Source: Lelliottia amnigena (GTDB lineage Bacteria > Pseudomonadota > Gammaproteobacteria > Enterobacterales > Enterobacteriaceae). From it: a stretch of DNA of 64,000 nt. The notes under the pieces were generated by a model. The model was not told where the DNA came from and did no database searches. It saw nothing but the letters and a program-made list of their open reading frames with translations. Made by a program: the position numbers and the translations under genes. The first letter of the stretch is position 1. Every line of letters begins with the position of its first letter. The stretch lies in NCBI GenBank assembly GCA_900635465.1, contig LR134135.1:1798001-1862000 (forward strand). The letters run 5' to 3'. Below are positions 27,791 to 37,960 of the stretch, piece after piece.

Positions 27791-27830
27791 CAGCTTTCTG
27801 GCGTCCTGTCAGTGAATAAGGAATCTCAGC

Positions 27831-28844
27831 ATGAAGCGCGCGTCTCTTATTACTCTTTTACTGATTAGCTCTTTCGGTGGCCTTCATTCTGCGAGCGCGA
27901 TGGATTACCCGTTGCCGCCTGCGGGAAGTCGTCTTATCGGTCAAAATCAAACCTATTCCATTCAGGAAGGGGATAAAAATTTGCAGGCTATTGCCCGACG
28001 ATTTAATACGGCGGCGCAACTGATCCTCGAAACCAATAATACGATTGCACCGGTCTATCCTGCGCCCGGCACGGTGATTACGATCCCGTCGCAAATGCTG
28101 CTCCCTGATACGCCGCGAGAAGGCATTGTGGTGAACCTGGCCGAACTGCGGCTCTATTATTTCCCGCCGGGTGAAAATATCGTCCAGGTCTATCCGTTAG
28201 GGATAGGGCAATTAGGACTGGAGACGCCGGTCAGCACCACGCGGGTAAGCCAGAAGATCCCTAATCCAACCTGGACGCCTACAGCGGGCATCAGAGCGCG
28301 CTCACTGGCTCAGGGCATCAAACTGCCGCCGGTAGTACCAGCAGGGCCTAATAACCCGTTAGGGCGCTTTGCGTTGCGTCTGGGGATAGGTAATGGAGAA
28401 TATCTTATCCACGGCACCAGTGCTCCCGATAGCGTCGGGCTGCGTGTCAGTTCCGGGTGCATGCGAATGAACGCCCCGGATATTAAAGCGCTGTTTGCGC
28501 AGGCCCGCGTGGGGACGCGCGTGCAGATCATCAATGAACCAGTGAAGTTCTCGGTAGAACCGGATGGCAGGCACTACATTGAGGTGCACCGTCCTCTGGC
28601 GCAGACAGAAGGCGAGAACCCGCAAACCACGCCAATCCTCCACAACGCAGACTTTGCGTCGTTTGCGTCTCAGGAAGGGAATGACAAGGCGCTGATCGAC
28701 AAAGCGTTAACGCGTCGTGCCGGGATTCCGGTCGCTGTGTCGGCCGGTAATGGCCCTTCTGCGAACAGTGCGGTGTTGTCGGTGCAGAACACTCGTGTTT
28801 CAGCGGCAGTCTCTGAAGGCGAGCAGGACGTGGTGATGCAGTAG
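27831..28844 (+). CDS. ldtE: L,D-transpeptidase LdtE
   Basis: A 337-residue periplasmic enzyme making 3-3 (DAP-DAP) cross-links in peptidoglycan. It has a signal peptide ending SASAM, a LysM module (about 41-87; [15 protein letters not shown]), and a YkuD catalytic domain with [10 protein letters not shown] and SSGCMRM holding the catalytic His and Cys. It closely resembles E. coli LdtE (YnhG) and lies between suf and lpp as there. The last 70 residues form a Pro/Ser-rich tail. Confidence 0.93.
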   Translation: MKRASLITLLLISSFGGLHSASAMDYPLPPAGSRLIGQNQTYSIQEGDKNLQAIARRFNTAAQLILETNNTIAPVYPAPGTVITIPSQMLLPDTPREGIVVNLAELRLYYFPPGENIVQVYPLGIGQLGLETPVSTTRVSQKIPNPTWTPTAGIRARSLAQGIKLPPVVPAGPNNPLGRFALRLGIGNGEYLIHGTSAPDSVGLRVSSGCMRMNAPDIKALFAQARVGTRVQIINEPVKFSVEPDGRHYIEVHRPLAQTEGENPQTTPILHNADFASFASQEGNDKALIDKALTRRAGIPVAVSAGNGPSANSAVLSVQNTRVSAAVSEGEQDVVMQ

Positions 28845-28863
28845 GGATTCGCGGAAAACAGGC

Positions 28864-28895
28864 AAAAAAAATGGCGCACAATGTGCGCCATTTTA
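28864..28895. terminator. Bidirectional terminator ldtE/lpp
   Basis: AAAATGGCGCACA and TGTGCGCCATTTT arms surround a short loop, flanked by A and T runs on both sides. It corresponds to the well-known strong lpp terminator. Confidence 0.92.
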
Positions 28896-28908
28896 TTAAC
28901 AGGTACTA

Positions 28909-29230
<322 letters not shown>

Positions 29231-29401
29231 TGGGAATACCCTTAATTTTGATCGTTCGCTCAAAGAAACAACGAATCCGGGCAATTCTTTAAAAAAGCTA
29301 TGTTAAAAAAAGGGATTTATCATCGGATTCATCTTAGATAATTCACTCTTAAATAGAAAAACTCGATTTGCTTTTAGAATAAACATGGCGTTGTCAAAAA
29401 T

Positions 29402-29428
29402 AAAAAAGCGCCCCGAGGGCGCTTTTTG
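29402..29428 (-). terminator. pykF terminator
   Basis: AAAAAGCGCCC and GGGCGCTTTTT arms around a short loop, 26 bases after the pykF stop; an intrinsic terminator on the minus strand. Confidence 0.9.
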
Positions 29429-29453
29429 TAAAAAACAATTCGTTGGTTAATGA

Positions 29454-30875
29454 TTACAGCACGTGAACAGATGCCGTGTTGGTGGTGCCACTTGGAACCA
29501 GTGCACCAGAAACCATCACTACAACGTCGCCTTTACGTGCCAGACCACGATCAACCAGCTGCAGCGCAACTTCTTTACCCAGACGATAGAAATCGTCGGT
29601 AGACGCAATCTCTTTGACCAGGTGTGGGATCACGCCTTTGCTCAGAACCAACTGACGCGCAGTGGTTTCATTGGTCGTCAGCGCCAGGATGGTTGCGCTT
29701 GGGAAGTATTTACGCACGGCTTTCGCAGATTTACCGCCCTGGGTCGCTACAACGATCAGCGGCGCATCCAGTTTTTCAGCCGTTTCTACCGCGCCACGAC
29801 AAACGGCTTCGGTGATACGCATCTTACGGCTATCGTTGTTGCTGTCCAGACGGCTGGTCATCACGCGGTCAGTACGCTCGCAGATGGTTGCCATGATGGT
29901 TACAGCTTCCAGCGGGTATTTACCCTTCGCGGACTCACCGGACAGCATTACTGCGTCGGTACCATCAATGATGGCGTTCGCGACGTCGCCGGCTTCTGCA
30001 CGGGTAGGACGTGGGTTTTTGATCATAGAATCAAGCATCTGTGTTGCGGTGATAACCACTTTACGCGCACGCACACATTTCTCGAACATCATCTTCTGCG
30101 CGAAGATAACTTCTTCAACCGGGATCTCAACGCCCAGGTCGCCACGCGCAACCATGATGCCGTCTGACGCTTCGAGGATTTCGTCGAAGTTGTTCAGGCC
30201 TTCCTGGTTTTCGATCTTGGAGATGATCTGGATGTTCTCGCCACCGTGGGCTTTCAGGTGTTCACGGATTTCGACAACGTCAGAACGCTTACGGATGAAG
30301 GAAGCCGCAACAAAGTCAACGCCTTGTTCGCAACCAAAGATCAGGTCCTGTTTGTCTTTTTCAGCCAGCGCTGGCAGAGCAATAGAAACGCCTGGCAGGT
30401 TAACGCCTTTGTTTTCGCCCAGGTCGCCGTTGTTCAGTACTTTACAAACAACGTTTTTGCCTTCGATCGCGGTGACTTCCATACCGATCAGGCCATCGTC
30501 CACCAGTACGGTGTTGCCAACAGACAGATCGCTGGTGAAGCCTTCATAAGTTACAGCCACGATATCGCTGTTACCCACAACGGTTTTATCCGTGGTGAAG
30601 GTGAAGGTCTGACCGGCTTTCAGGGAGACGTCGTTGCCGCCTTCCAGTTTAATGGTGCGGATTTCTGGGCCTTTGGTATCCAGCAGAATGGCGGCTTTTT
30701 TACCCGACTTGCTCATCACGTTGCGCAAGTTCTGAATACGCTGACCGTGTTCAGCATAATCGCCGTGAGAGAAGTTCAGACGCATTACGTTCATGCCGGC
30801 GTCCAGCATTTTGCTCAGCATCTCTTCAGATTCGGTTTTCGGGCCGATGGTGCAAACAATTTTCGTCTTTTTCAT
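29454..30875 (-). CDS. pykF: Pyruvate kinase I (PykF)
   Basis: A 473-residue fructose-1,6-bisphosphate-activated pyruvate kinase converting PEP and ADP to pyruvate and ATP. Clear blocks are [27 protein letters not shown] with the catalytic Lys, and [11 protein letters not shown]. It differs from E. coli PykF (470) by a three-residue insertion near residue 440 ([13 protein letters not shown]). It is opposed in flux to PpsA at the start of the window. A Cra-like operator lies just after the predicted promoter. Confidence 0.96.
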   Translation of the reverse strand: MKKTKIVCTIGPKTESEEMLSKMLDAGMNVMRLNFSHGDYAEHGQRIQNLRNVMSKSGKKAAILLDTKGPEIRTIKLEGGNDVSLKAGQTFTFTTDKTVVGNSDIVAVTYEGFTSDLSVGNTVLVDDGLIGMEVTAIEGKNVVCKVLNNGDLGENKGVNLPGVSIALPALAEKDKQDLIFGCEQGVDFVAASFIRKRSDVVEIREHLKAHGGENIQIISKIENQEGLNNFDEILEASDGIMVARGDLGVEIPVEEVIFAQKMMFEKCVRARKVVITATQMLDSMIKNPRPTRAEAGDVANAIIDGTDAVMLSGESAKGKYPLEAVTIMATICERTDRVMTSRLDSNNDSRKMRITEAVCRGAVETAEKLDAPLIVVATQGGKSAKAVRKYFPSATILALTTNETTARQLVLSKGVIPHLVKEIASTDDFYRLGKEVALQLVDRGLARKGDVVVMVSGALVPSGTTNTASVHVL

Positions 30876-31080
30876 GACAGTCTTAGTCTTTTAAGTTGGG
30901 AAGGATATGGGAATCTCGCTCCGGGGGCGCACTGCCGCGGAGTCAAACCTGTGTTGCGAAATTTTAAATGGCACGCACTAAGGATAGGTGACATCAAATG
31001 AGCGTGCAGAAGAAAGTGTGCCTGAGTATCAGCCCAACGAAGGAGAGGAGAAATTTTACGTTGTTTTTTGTATTCCAAGG

Positions 31081-31117
31081 GCTGAAACCATTCACCAGGG
31101 ATTAGGCGCGCATTATA
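31081..31117 (-). promoter_or_regulatory. pykF promoter with Cra operator
   Basis: On the minus strand a TATAAT -10 box lies at 31112-31117. About 11-24 bases downstream of the expected start is GCTGAAACCATTCA (plus strand 31081-31094), a perfect match to RSTGAAWCSNTHHW. Cra represses pykF in E. coli, and a site just after +1 fits repression. Open frames crossing this 378-base spacer look spurious. Confidence 0.7.
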
Positions 31118-31253
31118 CGCTGATTTTCAGACAAAAGGAAAATGGAAACGGCGTTTCAAAAATAATCTGTGCAGTTTCACATAAGATTGTTATCAACGCG
31201 TTAAGGTGCCAGAGCAGGTTGTTGCGGCAGATGACCTCTCTGCCGCAAAAGGG

Positions 31254-32399
31254 TTAAATTGTCAGCGCGTGTTCCAGGTCGGCAATCAGGTCGTTCACAT
31301 CCTCTATTCCGACAGACAGGCGAATCAGCTGTGGAACTATGCCCTTTGCCAGCCGCTGATCGAGAGGAATAGACGCATGGGTCATGCTGTACGGCTGGCT
31401 AACAAGGCTTTCCACACCGCCCAGGCTTTCGGCCAACGTAAATAATTTCAGCTTACGGATGATGTCCGTTGCCCGTTGCGCATCCCCTTTGACCACCACC
31501 GAAATCATCCCACCGGGCAGCGCCATCTGGGTGCGGGCAAGCTGATAATGTGGATGAGTTTCCAGCCACGGGAACCAGACTTTTTCAATTTGTGGATGCT
31601 GCTCCAGCCGTTGCGCAATCGCCAGCGCATTCGCGCTGTGTTTTTCCATGCGCAACGCAAGGGTACGAATTCCACGTAATGTCAGGAAACTGCTGAACGG
31701 ATCGAGGACGCCACCAATCGCATTTTGCAAATACCCCAGCTTTTCTGCCAGCGCGCTATTACTGCCGACCACCGCCAGCCCTGCGACGACATCCGAGTGG
31801 CCGTTGAGGTATTTCGTCGCAGAATGCACCACGATATCAAAACCAAACTCCAGCGGACGATGAATGACCGGCGACGCAAAGGTGTTATCCGCGACGCTAA
31901 TAATGTTATGGCGACGGGCGATATCGGCGATCCCCGCGAGATCGGCCAGTTTCAGCAGGGGATTGGTCGGCGTTTCCACCCAAATCATTTTGGTCTCGGG
32001 GCGGATGGCCGCGTCGATCCCGGCAAGGTCGCCGGGCTCAACCCAGCTCACCTGCAGGCCTGAACTGCGCTTGCGCACATTCTCTATCAGGCGATACGTT
32101 CCGCCGTAAACATCATCAATCGCGACAATATGGCTGTCTTTATCCAGCAGCTCCAGCACGGTGGCGATAGCCGCCAGCCCTGATGCGAACGCAAACCCGC
32201 GCGTGCCGCTCTCCAGTTCAGCGATGGCGGTTTCCAGCGCATAGCGGGTCGGATTGCCGCTGCGGGAATATTCATATCCGGTGTGATTGCCGGGTGACGG
32301 TTGCGCAAATGTTGATGTGGCATAAATCGGCGGCATCACCGCGCCATGCTGATCGTGAAATTCGCCGCTGTGAACGCTTAACGTGGCCAGTGTTTTCAT
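31254..32399 (-). CDS. mtcC: Cystathionine gamma-lyase (reverse transsulfuration)
   Basis: A 381-residue Cys/Met-metabolism PLP enzyme (fold type I). The PLP lysine is in VVHSATKYLNGHSDV, with YSRSGNPTR and SGLAAI at the N-terminal part. Paired with a cystathionine beta-synthase, it is best read as a gamma-lyase splitting cystathionine into cysteine, 2-oxobutyrate and ammonia, rather than a MetB synthase. Start: ATG 32399 has AAGGAG in front; upstream frame to 32447 overlaps the previous gene. This pair corresponds to the mtcBC methionine-to-cysteine genes described in Klebsiella, absent from K-12. The symbol assumes that order of naming. Confidence 0.85.
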   Translation of the reverse strand: MKTLATLSVHSGEFHDQHGAVMPPIYATSTFAQPSPGNHTGYEYSRSGNPTRYALETAIAELESGTRGFAFASGLAAIATVLELLDKDSHIVAIDDVYGGTYRLIENVRKRSSGLQVSWVEPGDLAGIDAAIRPETKMIWVETPTNPLLKLADLAGIADIARRHNIISVADNTFASPVIHRPLEFGFDIVVHSATKYLNGHSDVVAGLAVVGSNSALAEKLGYLQNAIGGVLDPFSSFLTLRGIRTLALRMEKHSANALAIAQRLEQHPQIEKVWFPWLETHPHYQLARTQMALPGGMISVVVKGDAQRATDIIRKLKLFTLAESLGGVESLVSQPYSMTHASIPLDQRLAKGIVPQLIRLSVGIEDVNDLIADLEHALTI

Positions 32400-32409
32400 G
32401 GTGTTCTCC

Positions 32410-33780
32410 TTATTGTTGTAGACGGTTGCGCCAGACGGTGAGGACATCGCTGCGCGTTATCAGACCGAGAAAACGGTCACGGTCATTAATGACGGCGACC
32501 AGGCCGCGATCGAAAATCGGCTTCAGCGCGCTCTCTGGCGCATGTTTATCGAGCACTTCAACGTGACGGGTCATGGCGTGCGTCACGGGCAGGGCGAAAC
32601 GCGCTTCGTCTCCCGCGATATGGCTGACGAGATCCCATTCATCGACGATGCCGACAACCTGGCCGTTCTCCAGCACCGGAAGCTGGGAAATGTCATACAG
32701 GCGCATTCGCGCCAGAACGGTGGCGAGCGTGTCATCGGGCGCGGCGGTCACGGTGGCCCCTTCGTCATGACGTAGTGCAATGTAGTCAGACAGATCGCCC
32801 GATCGAGGACGCGCGATCAGCCCTTGCTGGCGCATCCAGTCGTCATTAAACATTTTCGACAGATATTTGTTGCCGCTGTCGCAGGCAAACGTCACCACCC
32901 GTTTGGGTGTGGTTTGCGCCTGGCAGTATCGCAGCGCCGCCGCGAGCAACGTACCGCTCGACGAGCCGGCCAGAATGCCTTCGGTTTTCAACAGGTCGCG
33001 CGCAGTGGCAAACGCTTCCCGATCGCTCACGCGAAACGCCTGGTGCACCCCTTCGATGTGAGCCAGCGGCGGAATAAAATCCTCGCCGATGCCTTCCACC
33101 AGCCACGACCCCGCTTCCTGATAACGACCGGACTCCACCTGATCGGCCAGCACCGATCCGGCCGGATCGGCGAGGACAAACTCGGTGTGTGGCGAGTGCT
33201 CGGCAAACCACGCCTGCAATCCGCCAAGCGTCCCGCCCGATCCTACGCCAACCACAATGGCGTCAATGCTGCCGTCAAGCTGTTCAAACAGCTCCGGCGC
33301 AGTGGAGGTGCGATGAGCCAGCGGATTCGCCTCGTTATTGAACTGGTCAATATAAAATGCGCCTGGCGTCTCCTCTGCCAGCCGCTGGGCGTAATCCTGG
33401 TAATACGCCGGATGACCTTTATTCACGTCGGACCGCGTCAGCACAACGTGCGCACCCAGCGCACGGAGATGGAAGATTTTTTCGCGGCTCATTTTGTCGG
33501 GGACGACCAGAATTAAGGCATAGCCTTTTTGCGCGGCAATCAGCGCCAGCCCCAGCCCGGTGTTTCCGGCGGTGGCTTCAATAATGGTCCCGCCCGGTGC
33601 GAGCAGACCTTTACGCTCGGCTTCATTAATCATCGACAGCGCCACGCGGTCTTTAATGGAGCCGCCGGGATTCTGGTTTTCGAGTTTTAAAAAGAGCGAG
33701 CACGGACCGGTATTCAGTTTATGAAGCTGAATCATCGGCGTGCGGCCGATCAGTTCGGTAACGGAGTGATAAATCGCCAT
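32410..33780 (-). CDS. mtcB: Cystathionine beta-synthase
   Basis: A 456-residue protein with an N-terminal fold type II PLP domain (about 1-320; PLP lysine in NPGGSIKDRVAL, phosphate loop VGSGGTLGG) and a C-terminal pair of CBS domains (about 335-456). This layout marks cystathionine beta-synthase, joining homocysteine and serine, rather than plain cysteine synthase. The gene for the lyase begins ten bases after its stop. The operon is divergent from a MetNIQ-like methionine importer, fitting methionine-to-cysteine recycling. The CBS pair may sense adenosyl compounds, by analogy with other CBS enzymes. Confidence 0.87.
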   Translation of the reverse strand: MAIYHSVTELIGRTPMIQLHKLNTGPCSLFLKLENQNPGGSIKDRVALSMINEAERKGLLAPGGTIIEATAGNTGLGLALIAAQKGYALILVVPDKMSREKIFHLRALGAHVVLTRSDVNKGHPAYYQDYAQRLAEETPGAFYIDQFNNEANPLAHRTSTAPELFEQLDGSIDAIVVGVGSGGTLGGLQAWFAEHSPHTEFVLADPAGSVLADQVESGRYQEAGSWLVEGIGEDFIPPLAHIEGVHQAFRVSDREAFATARDLLKTEGILAGSSSGTLLAAALRYCQAQTTPKRVVTFACDSGNKYLSKMFNDDWMRQQGLIARPRSGDLSDYIALRHDEGATVTAAPDDTLATVLARMRLYDISQLPVLENGQVVGIVDEWDLVSHIAGDEARFALPVTHAMTRHVEVLDKHAPESALKPIFDRGLVAVINDRDRFLGLITRSDVLTVWRNRLQQ

Positions 33781-34179
33781 GGTCTTTTCCAGAAAGGGAA
33801 CATGGCTGGATGATAGGACTGTGAAATCTACTCAATAAAGAACGTTTCACTGCCTTATAGAACGGAAAGTAATATAAATGACGTTTTTGGCGGTAAGGAC
33901 TGCAAGCCGTCAAGTGCTCCAGATGGGAGGATGGCTATCTAAGCGCAAAATGCTGCAAAAATGCGCGTTTTTTACGTCAACTACACCGTCACATATGCAT
34001 CTGACAGATAATGATTGCTGAAAATAAGCTAATCCTCCTGCGGCCAGTTGCCACGCTACATATTTCTGGAGGTTATAAGAAAGACTATTTTGTTCATTTA
34101 AATCATGATAACGTCTGTTTATTATCGTTTGGACATCCATACTGCTAAACCGCTATATGCGTAACGGATAAGTAAAATA
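33781..34179. promoter_or_regulatory. mtcB / metN-like divergent regulatory region
   Basis: This 399-base, AT-rich spacer should hold both divergent promoters. Met-box-like pieces occur near the importer gene: AACGTCTG at about 34110-34117 and GGACATCC at 34131-34138, compared with AGACGTCT. The spacing is not a clear tandem array, so MetJ control is only suggested. No CysB consensus could be judged by eye. Confidence 0.35.
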
Positions 34180-35202
34180 ATGATTGTTCTCAGGAATATT
34201 TCGAAGGTTTTTGACAACGGGAAAGTGTCGCTCACCGCTGTTGATAACGTCAATTTGACGGTTGAGCAGGGACAGATTTACGGAATTATTGGCTATAGCG
34301 GCGCCGGAAAAAGTACGCTGATTCGCCTGCTGAACGGTCTGGAAAAACCGACGTCCGGCAATGTGACGATTAACGGCCATGACATCTCATCGGCGAAGGG
34401 CGAAGCATTGCGCCAGGCGCGACTGAAAATCAGCATGGTTTTCCAGCACTTCAACCTGCTGTGGTCGCGTACGGTCAATGAGAATATTGCCTTTTCCATG
34501 CAAATCGCGGGCGTACCGAAAAACAAAATTACGGCGCGGGTGGCTGAACTGGTGGAGCTGGTGGGCCTGACAGGACGCGAAAATGCCTATCCGTCCCAGT
34601 TGAGCGGCGGGCAAAAGCAGCGCGTCGGCATTGCGCGTGCGCTGGCTAATAACCCGGATGTGTTGCTGTGCGATGAGGCGACCTCTGCGCTCGATCCGCA
34701 GACGACCGATCAGATCCTTGATTTGCTGCTCGACATTAACCGTCGTTTCAAACTGACGATTGTGCTGATTACTCATGAGATGCACGTTGTGCGCAAAATC
34801 TGCGACCGCGTGGCGGTAATGGAAAATGGTCAGGTGGTGGAGGAGGGCGACGTCCTGAGCGTCTTCACGCATCCGCAAAAACCGATTACCCGGCAGTTCG
34901 TACGCCAGGTGAGTCAGTATCACGAGGAGGAGGCATTCAACCCGGAGCTGGCAAATGAACTTGAAGGCACCGTCATTAAGCTGACGTTTACCGGGCACAG
35001 CACACACAAGCCGATTGTCGGTGAGCTGACGCTGCGTTACGGTCTGCCGTTTAATATCCTGCACGGCAAAATGACACAAACCGCCCACGGTGTGTTTGGC
35101 CAGCTTTGGCTGCACGTGGTGGCGACAGAAGAACAATTGAACAATATCCTCGCCGACCTGAAGCACAGCGATATTGATGGTGAGGTAATTAAGCATGGCT
35201 GA
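34180..35202 (+). CDS. MetN-like methionine ABC transporter ATPase
   Basis: A 340-residue ATPase of the methionine uptake (MUT) family: Walker [10 protein letters not shown], signature LSGGQKQR, Walker [13 protein letters not shown] and a C-terminal NIL (ferredoxin-like) domain from about residue 265, which in MetN binds methionine and inhibits transport. It is a second copy relative to the metNIQ locus near rrnH in E. coli. It overlaps the permease gene by eight bases. Linkage to the mtc genes suggests import of methionine or a related sulfur compound as cysteine source. Confidence 0.88.
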   Translation: MIVLRNISKVFDNGKVSLTAVDNVNLTVEQGQIYGIIGYSGAGKSTLIRLLNGLEKPTSGNVTINGHDISSAKGEALRQARLKISMVFQHFNLLWSRTVNENIAFSMQIAGVPKNKITARVAELVELVGLTGRENAYPSQLSGGQKQRVGIARALANNPDVLLCDEATSALDPQTTDQILDLLLDINRRFKLTIVLITHEMHVVRKICDRVAVMENGQVVEEGDVLSVFTHPQKPITRQFVRQVSQYHEEEAFNPELANELEGTVIKLTFTGHSTHKPIVGELTLRYGLPFNILHGKMTQTAHGVFGQLWLHVVATEEQLNNILADLKHSDIDGEVIKHG

Positions 35203-35864
35203 AACACTTTTCCCGCATCTGAAATGGGATCAACTCTGGGCGGCGACGCTGGAAACGTTGTACATGACCGCACTGTCCGGGATCGCGACTTTTGTGCTCG
35301 GCATTGCACTGGGCCTGGCGCTGTTTTTAACCGCGCGCGGCGGGTTATTTCAGAACCGAACGCTGTATAGGCGTGATCTCGATTGTGGTGAACGTGTTCC
35401 GTTCTATCCCGTTCATCATCCTGATTGTTTTGTTGATTCCCTTCACCAAAACGATTGTCGGTACCATTCTCGGTGCGAATGCAGCACTTCCTGCACTGAT
35501 TGTCGGTGCGGCCCCTTTCTATGCGCGCCTGGTCGAGATCGCCCTGCGAGAAGTGGATAAAGGGGTTATCGAAGCGACGCGTTCAATGGGTGCACGACTG
35601 AGTACCTTAATTTTTCGGGTTTTATTGCCAGAATCATCCCCTGCGCTGGTATCAGGCATCACGGTAACGCTGATTGCCCTGGTGAGCTACAGCGCAATGG
35701 CCGGGGTGATCGGGGCAGGCGGTTTGGGAAATCTGGCTTATCTGGAAGGATTCCAGCGCAACCACGGTGACGTCACGCTGGTGGCAACGGTGACCATTTT
35801 AATCATCGTTTTCATTATCCAGTATTGCGGCGATGTCATGACTTCATTGCTCGATAAACGCTGA
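35195..35864 (+). pseudogene. MetI-like permease, frameshifted
   Basis: The first frame gives a MetI N-terminus ([20 protein letters not shown]... to LFQNRTLY); the second continues SVISIVVNVFRSIPFIILIV through the permease EAA-type loop (IALREVDKGVIEATRSMGA) to MTSLLDKR. Removing one G from the GG at 35370-35371 joins them into 222 residues, close to the 217 of E. coli MetI. Flanking genes for ATPase and binding protein are intact, so a single-base sequence error is likely. If real, the importer would be inactive unless another permease substitutes. Confidence 0.85.
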
Positions 35865-35900
35865 AATTACACATACTAAAAACACACAGGAAACGACATC

Positions 35901-36713
35901 ATGAAAAAAACACTGACACTGATTGCCGCCGCAACGCTGAGCGCCCTGAGTTTTGCATCCTGGGCGGACACCCTGACCGTGGGAGCGTCCAACACGCCAC
36001 ATGCCGAAATTCTGGAGCAGGCCAAACCGATTCTGGCAAAACAGGGCATCGATCTGGAAATCAAACCGTTCCAGGACTACATCCTGCCGAACACCGCGCT
36101 GGCGGGCCGTGACATCGACGCGAACTATTTCCAGCACATTCCTTACCTGAACAGCGTACTGAAAGATCATGCTGGCGATAAAGATTACGATTTCGTTAGT
36201 GCGGGCGCGATCCACATTGAGCCTATTGGCATTTACTCGAAAAAATACAAGTCGCTGAAAGACCTGCCGGAAGGCGGCAAAATCATCATGCGTGATGCGG
36301 TCTCTGAAGAAGGTCGTATTCTTTCCATCTTCGAGAAAGAAGGCGTTATCAAGCTGAAGCCGGGCATTGATAAAGTAACGGCACGCATCAGCGATATCGT
36401 TGAAAACCCGAAAAAACTGAAATTCACCCCGAACGTCGAAGCCGCGCTGCTGCCGCAGATGTATAACAATGACGAAGGCGATGCGGTAGTGATTAACGCC
36501 AACTATGCCATCGATGCAGGTCTGGACCCGGTTCACGATCCTATCGCCGTCGAGAGCGGTGAAAATAACCCGTATGCCAACATCATTACGGTGCATCGTG
36601 GCGATGAGAAGAAGAAAGATATCGTGGCGCTGGTGAGCGTACTGCATTCAAAAGAAATTCAGGACTGGATCCGCACCAAATATAAAGGCGCAGTTATTCC
36701 TGTAAATAATTAA
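35901..36713 (+). CDS. MetQ/NlpA-family substrate-binding protein
   Basis: A 270-residue periplasmic binding protein of the MetQ/NlpA family (TLTVGASNTPHAEILE, then IEPIGIYSKKYKSL and the C-terminal EIQDWIRTKYKGAVIPV). Its signal peptide ends SFASWA-DT and has no lipobox cysteine, unlike E. coli MetQ and NlpA, so it should be a soluble periplasmic protein. GGAAACGACATC precedes the ATG, 36 bases after the permease gene. Ligand unknown; methionine or a derivative is expected from context. Confidence 0.88.
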   Translation: MKKTLTLIAAATLSALSFASWADTLTVGASNTPHAEILEQAKPILAKQGIDLEIKPFQDYILPNTALAGRDIDANYFQHIPYLNSVLKDHAGDKDYDFVSAGAIHIEPIGIYSKKYKSLKDLPEGGKIIMRDAVSEEGRILSIFEKEGVIKLKPGIDKVTARISDIVENPKKLKFTPNVEAALLPQMYNNDEGDAVVINANYAIDAGLDPVHDPIAVESGENNPYANIITVHRGDEKKKDIVALVSVLHSKEIQDWIRTKYKGAVIPVNN

Positions 36714-36729
36714 ACATCTATTTTTTTAT

Positions 36730-36760
36730 TAAAGCCCGGCGCATTGTGCCGGGCTTTTTC
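36730..36760 (+). terminator. Terminator after the MetQ-like gene
   Basis: AAAGCCCGGC and GCCGGGCTTT arms with a short loop and a five-T run; it ends the MetNIQ-like operon before fumD. Confidence 0.9.
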
Positions 36761-36818
36761 TTTGTATAGATCCAGTGAATCCTTTAAGCTAGGCGAAAAG
36801 GCCAATGGAGTGAGCAAT

Positions 36819-37028
36819 ATGGGCAATATCACCAAAGACGAAGCGTTGTATCAGGAGATGTGCCGGGTCGTAGGCAAAGTGGTTCTTGAAATGCGTGATT
36901 TAGGCCAGGAGCCAAAACACATTGTTATCGCAGGCGTTCTGCGCACTTCGCTGGCAAACCAGCGCATCAAGCGCAGCGAGTTAACCACTCAGGCGATGGA
37001 AACCGTCATCAAATCGCTGGCGGGATAA
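36819..37028 (+). CDS. fumD: Fumarase D (FumD/YdhZ)
   Basis: A 69-residue protein nearly identical to E. coli FumD (EMCRVVGKVVLEMRDLGQEP, HIVIAGVLRT). E. coli FumD was reported to have fumarase activity despite its size. ATG 36819 follows GGAGTGAGCAAT; upstream in-frame codons to 36744 lie in the preceding terminator. In K-12 it follows pykF directly; here the sulfur block lies between. The ydhYVWXUT cluster next to it in K-12 is absent. Confidence 0.9.
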   Translation: MGNITKDEALYQEMCRVVGKVVLEMRDLGQEPKHIVIAGVLRTSLANQRIKRSELTTQAMETVIKSLAG

Positions 37029-37274
37029 TCCTGGCAGCGTTACTTGTTTGCAATAGTAATACCCCGCGTTATTTATTTTCAGATGCCACTTTTGAAAATC
37101 AGCGTTAAAAATGACGCGCACATCATGTTTACCTTTAAATAAAATGTGCGAATCATTATTCCTCAAATCAAAAATGTTTTAATCAACAGCGTTATGAAAT
37201 CCAAAAATATCTACTTGGTTGTATTCACCGCGTAAGCATGAAGGCGCATCGCGCATTCTCATCACGTACATCCC

Positions 37275-37960
37275 TCAAAACGCTGGCCGGGTTGCCCGCC
37301 AGCGTTTTGCTATTTGCTCCAGGGCGCAGCAAAGCAGGTAATACACCAGGCCGGTGAAGATAAAGATCGCTGCCGGGTAAATTTGCACCCGGTTATTGAC
37401 CTGTCCGGCCACGGTCGTTAGCTCCGGAACGTTCACAATAAAGGCCAGCGACGTGTCTTTCAGCAGACTGATAAAAATCCCCAAAAGCGATGGCAGAATG
37501 GTGCGGAATACCTGCGGGAGTAATATTAACCATAGCGTTTGCTGCGTGCCAAAACCCTGCGTCAGCGCGGCTTCGTATTGCCCGGTCGGCAGGGCGCGAA
37601 GGCCCGCTAACACCGAGTGCATCACCGCCGCCGCGGTAAACCATGCCAGCGCCAGGGTTACGGTAACGGCACCGGGCATATCCCCACCGGTTAACAGTGG
37701 CAGCAAATACCACATCCAGAAAATTACAAAGATAAGCGGAATACCGCGAATCACTTCCGCCCATACATAAAGCACCTTGCGCACCATGCCAGGGAAACGC
37801 CAGGCCAGACTTGCCAGTGCTATACCCGTGGGCAGAGCCAGAACCGCCGCGCCCAACGCCATCAGCAATGTCAGCAACACGCCCCCGGGCTGGCCTGCGG
37901 AAAGCCGCCCCACAGCAGATAATCCAGGTTATCGGTTATCACAGCCAGTCCGGCGATCAT
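37275..37960 (-). pseudogene. Polar amino-acid ABC permease, frameshifted
   Basis: The main open frame begins in mid-protein at 37913 and encodes a HisM/GlnP-type permease (ASLAWRFPGMVRKVLYVWAE, EALTQGFGTQQTLWLILLP). The missing start lies in another frame: ATG 37960, overlapping the previous stop as ATGA, reads MIAGLAVITDNLDYLLW. Adding one G to the run at 37908-37911 joins this to GRLSAGQPGGVLLTLL and gives 228 residues. The ATGA overlap supports the longer gene. It is the last gene of a four-gene importer operon. A sequence slip is the likeliest cause. Confidence 0.8.

Noticed and set aside
30988..31257. 89-codon frame between pykF and the gamma-lyase gene
   Set aside because: It overlaps the pykF promoter and Cra operator and has no motif or ribosome site of note.
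31254..32399. MetB-type cystathionine gamma-synthase
   Set aside because: Sequence alone does not separate MetB from gamma-lyase, but direct pairing with a CBS-domain cystathionine beta-synthase favours the lyase direction.
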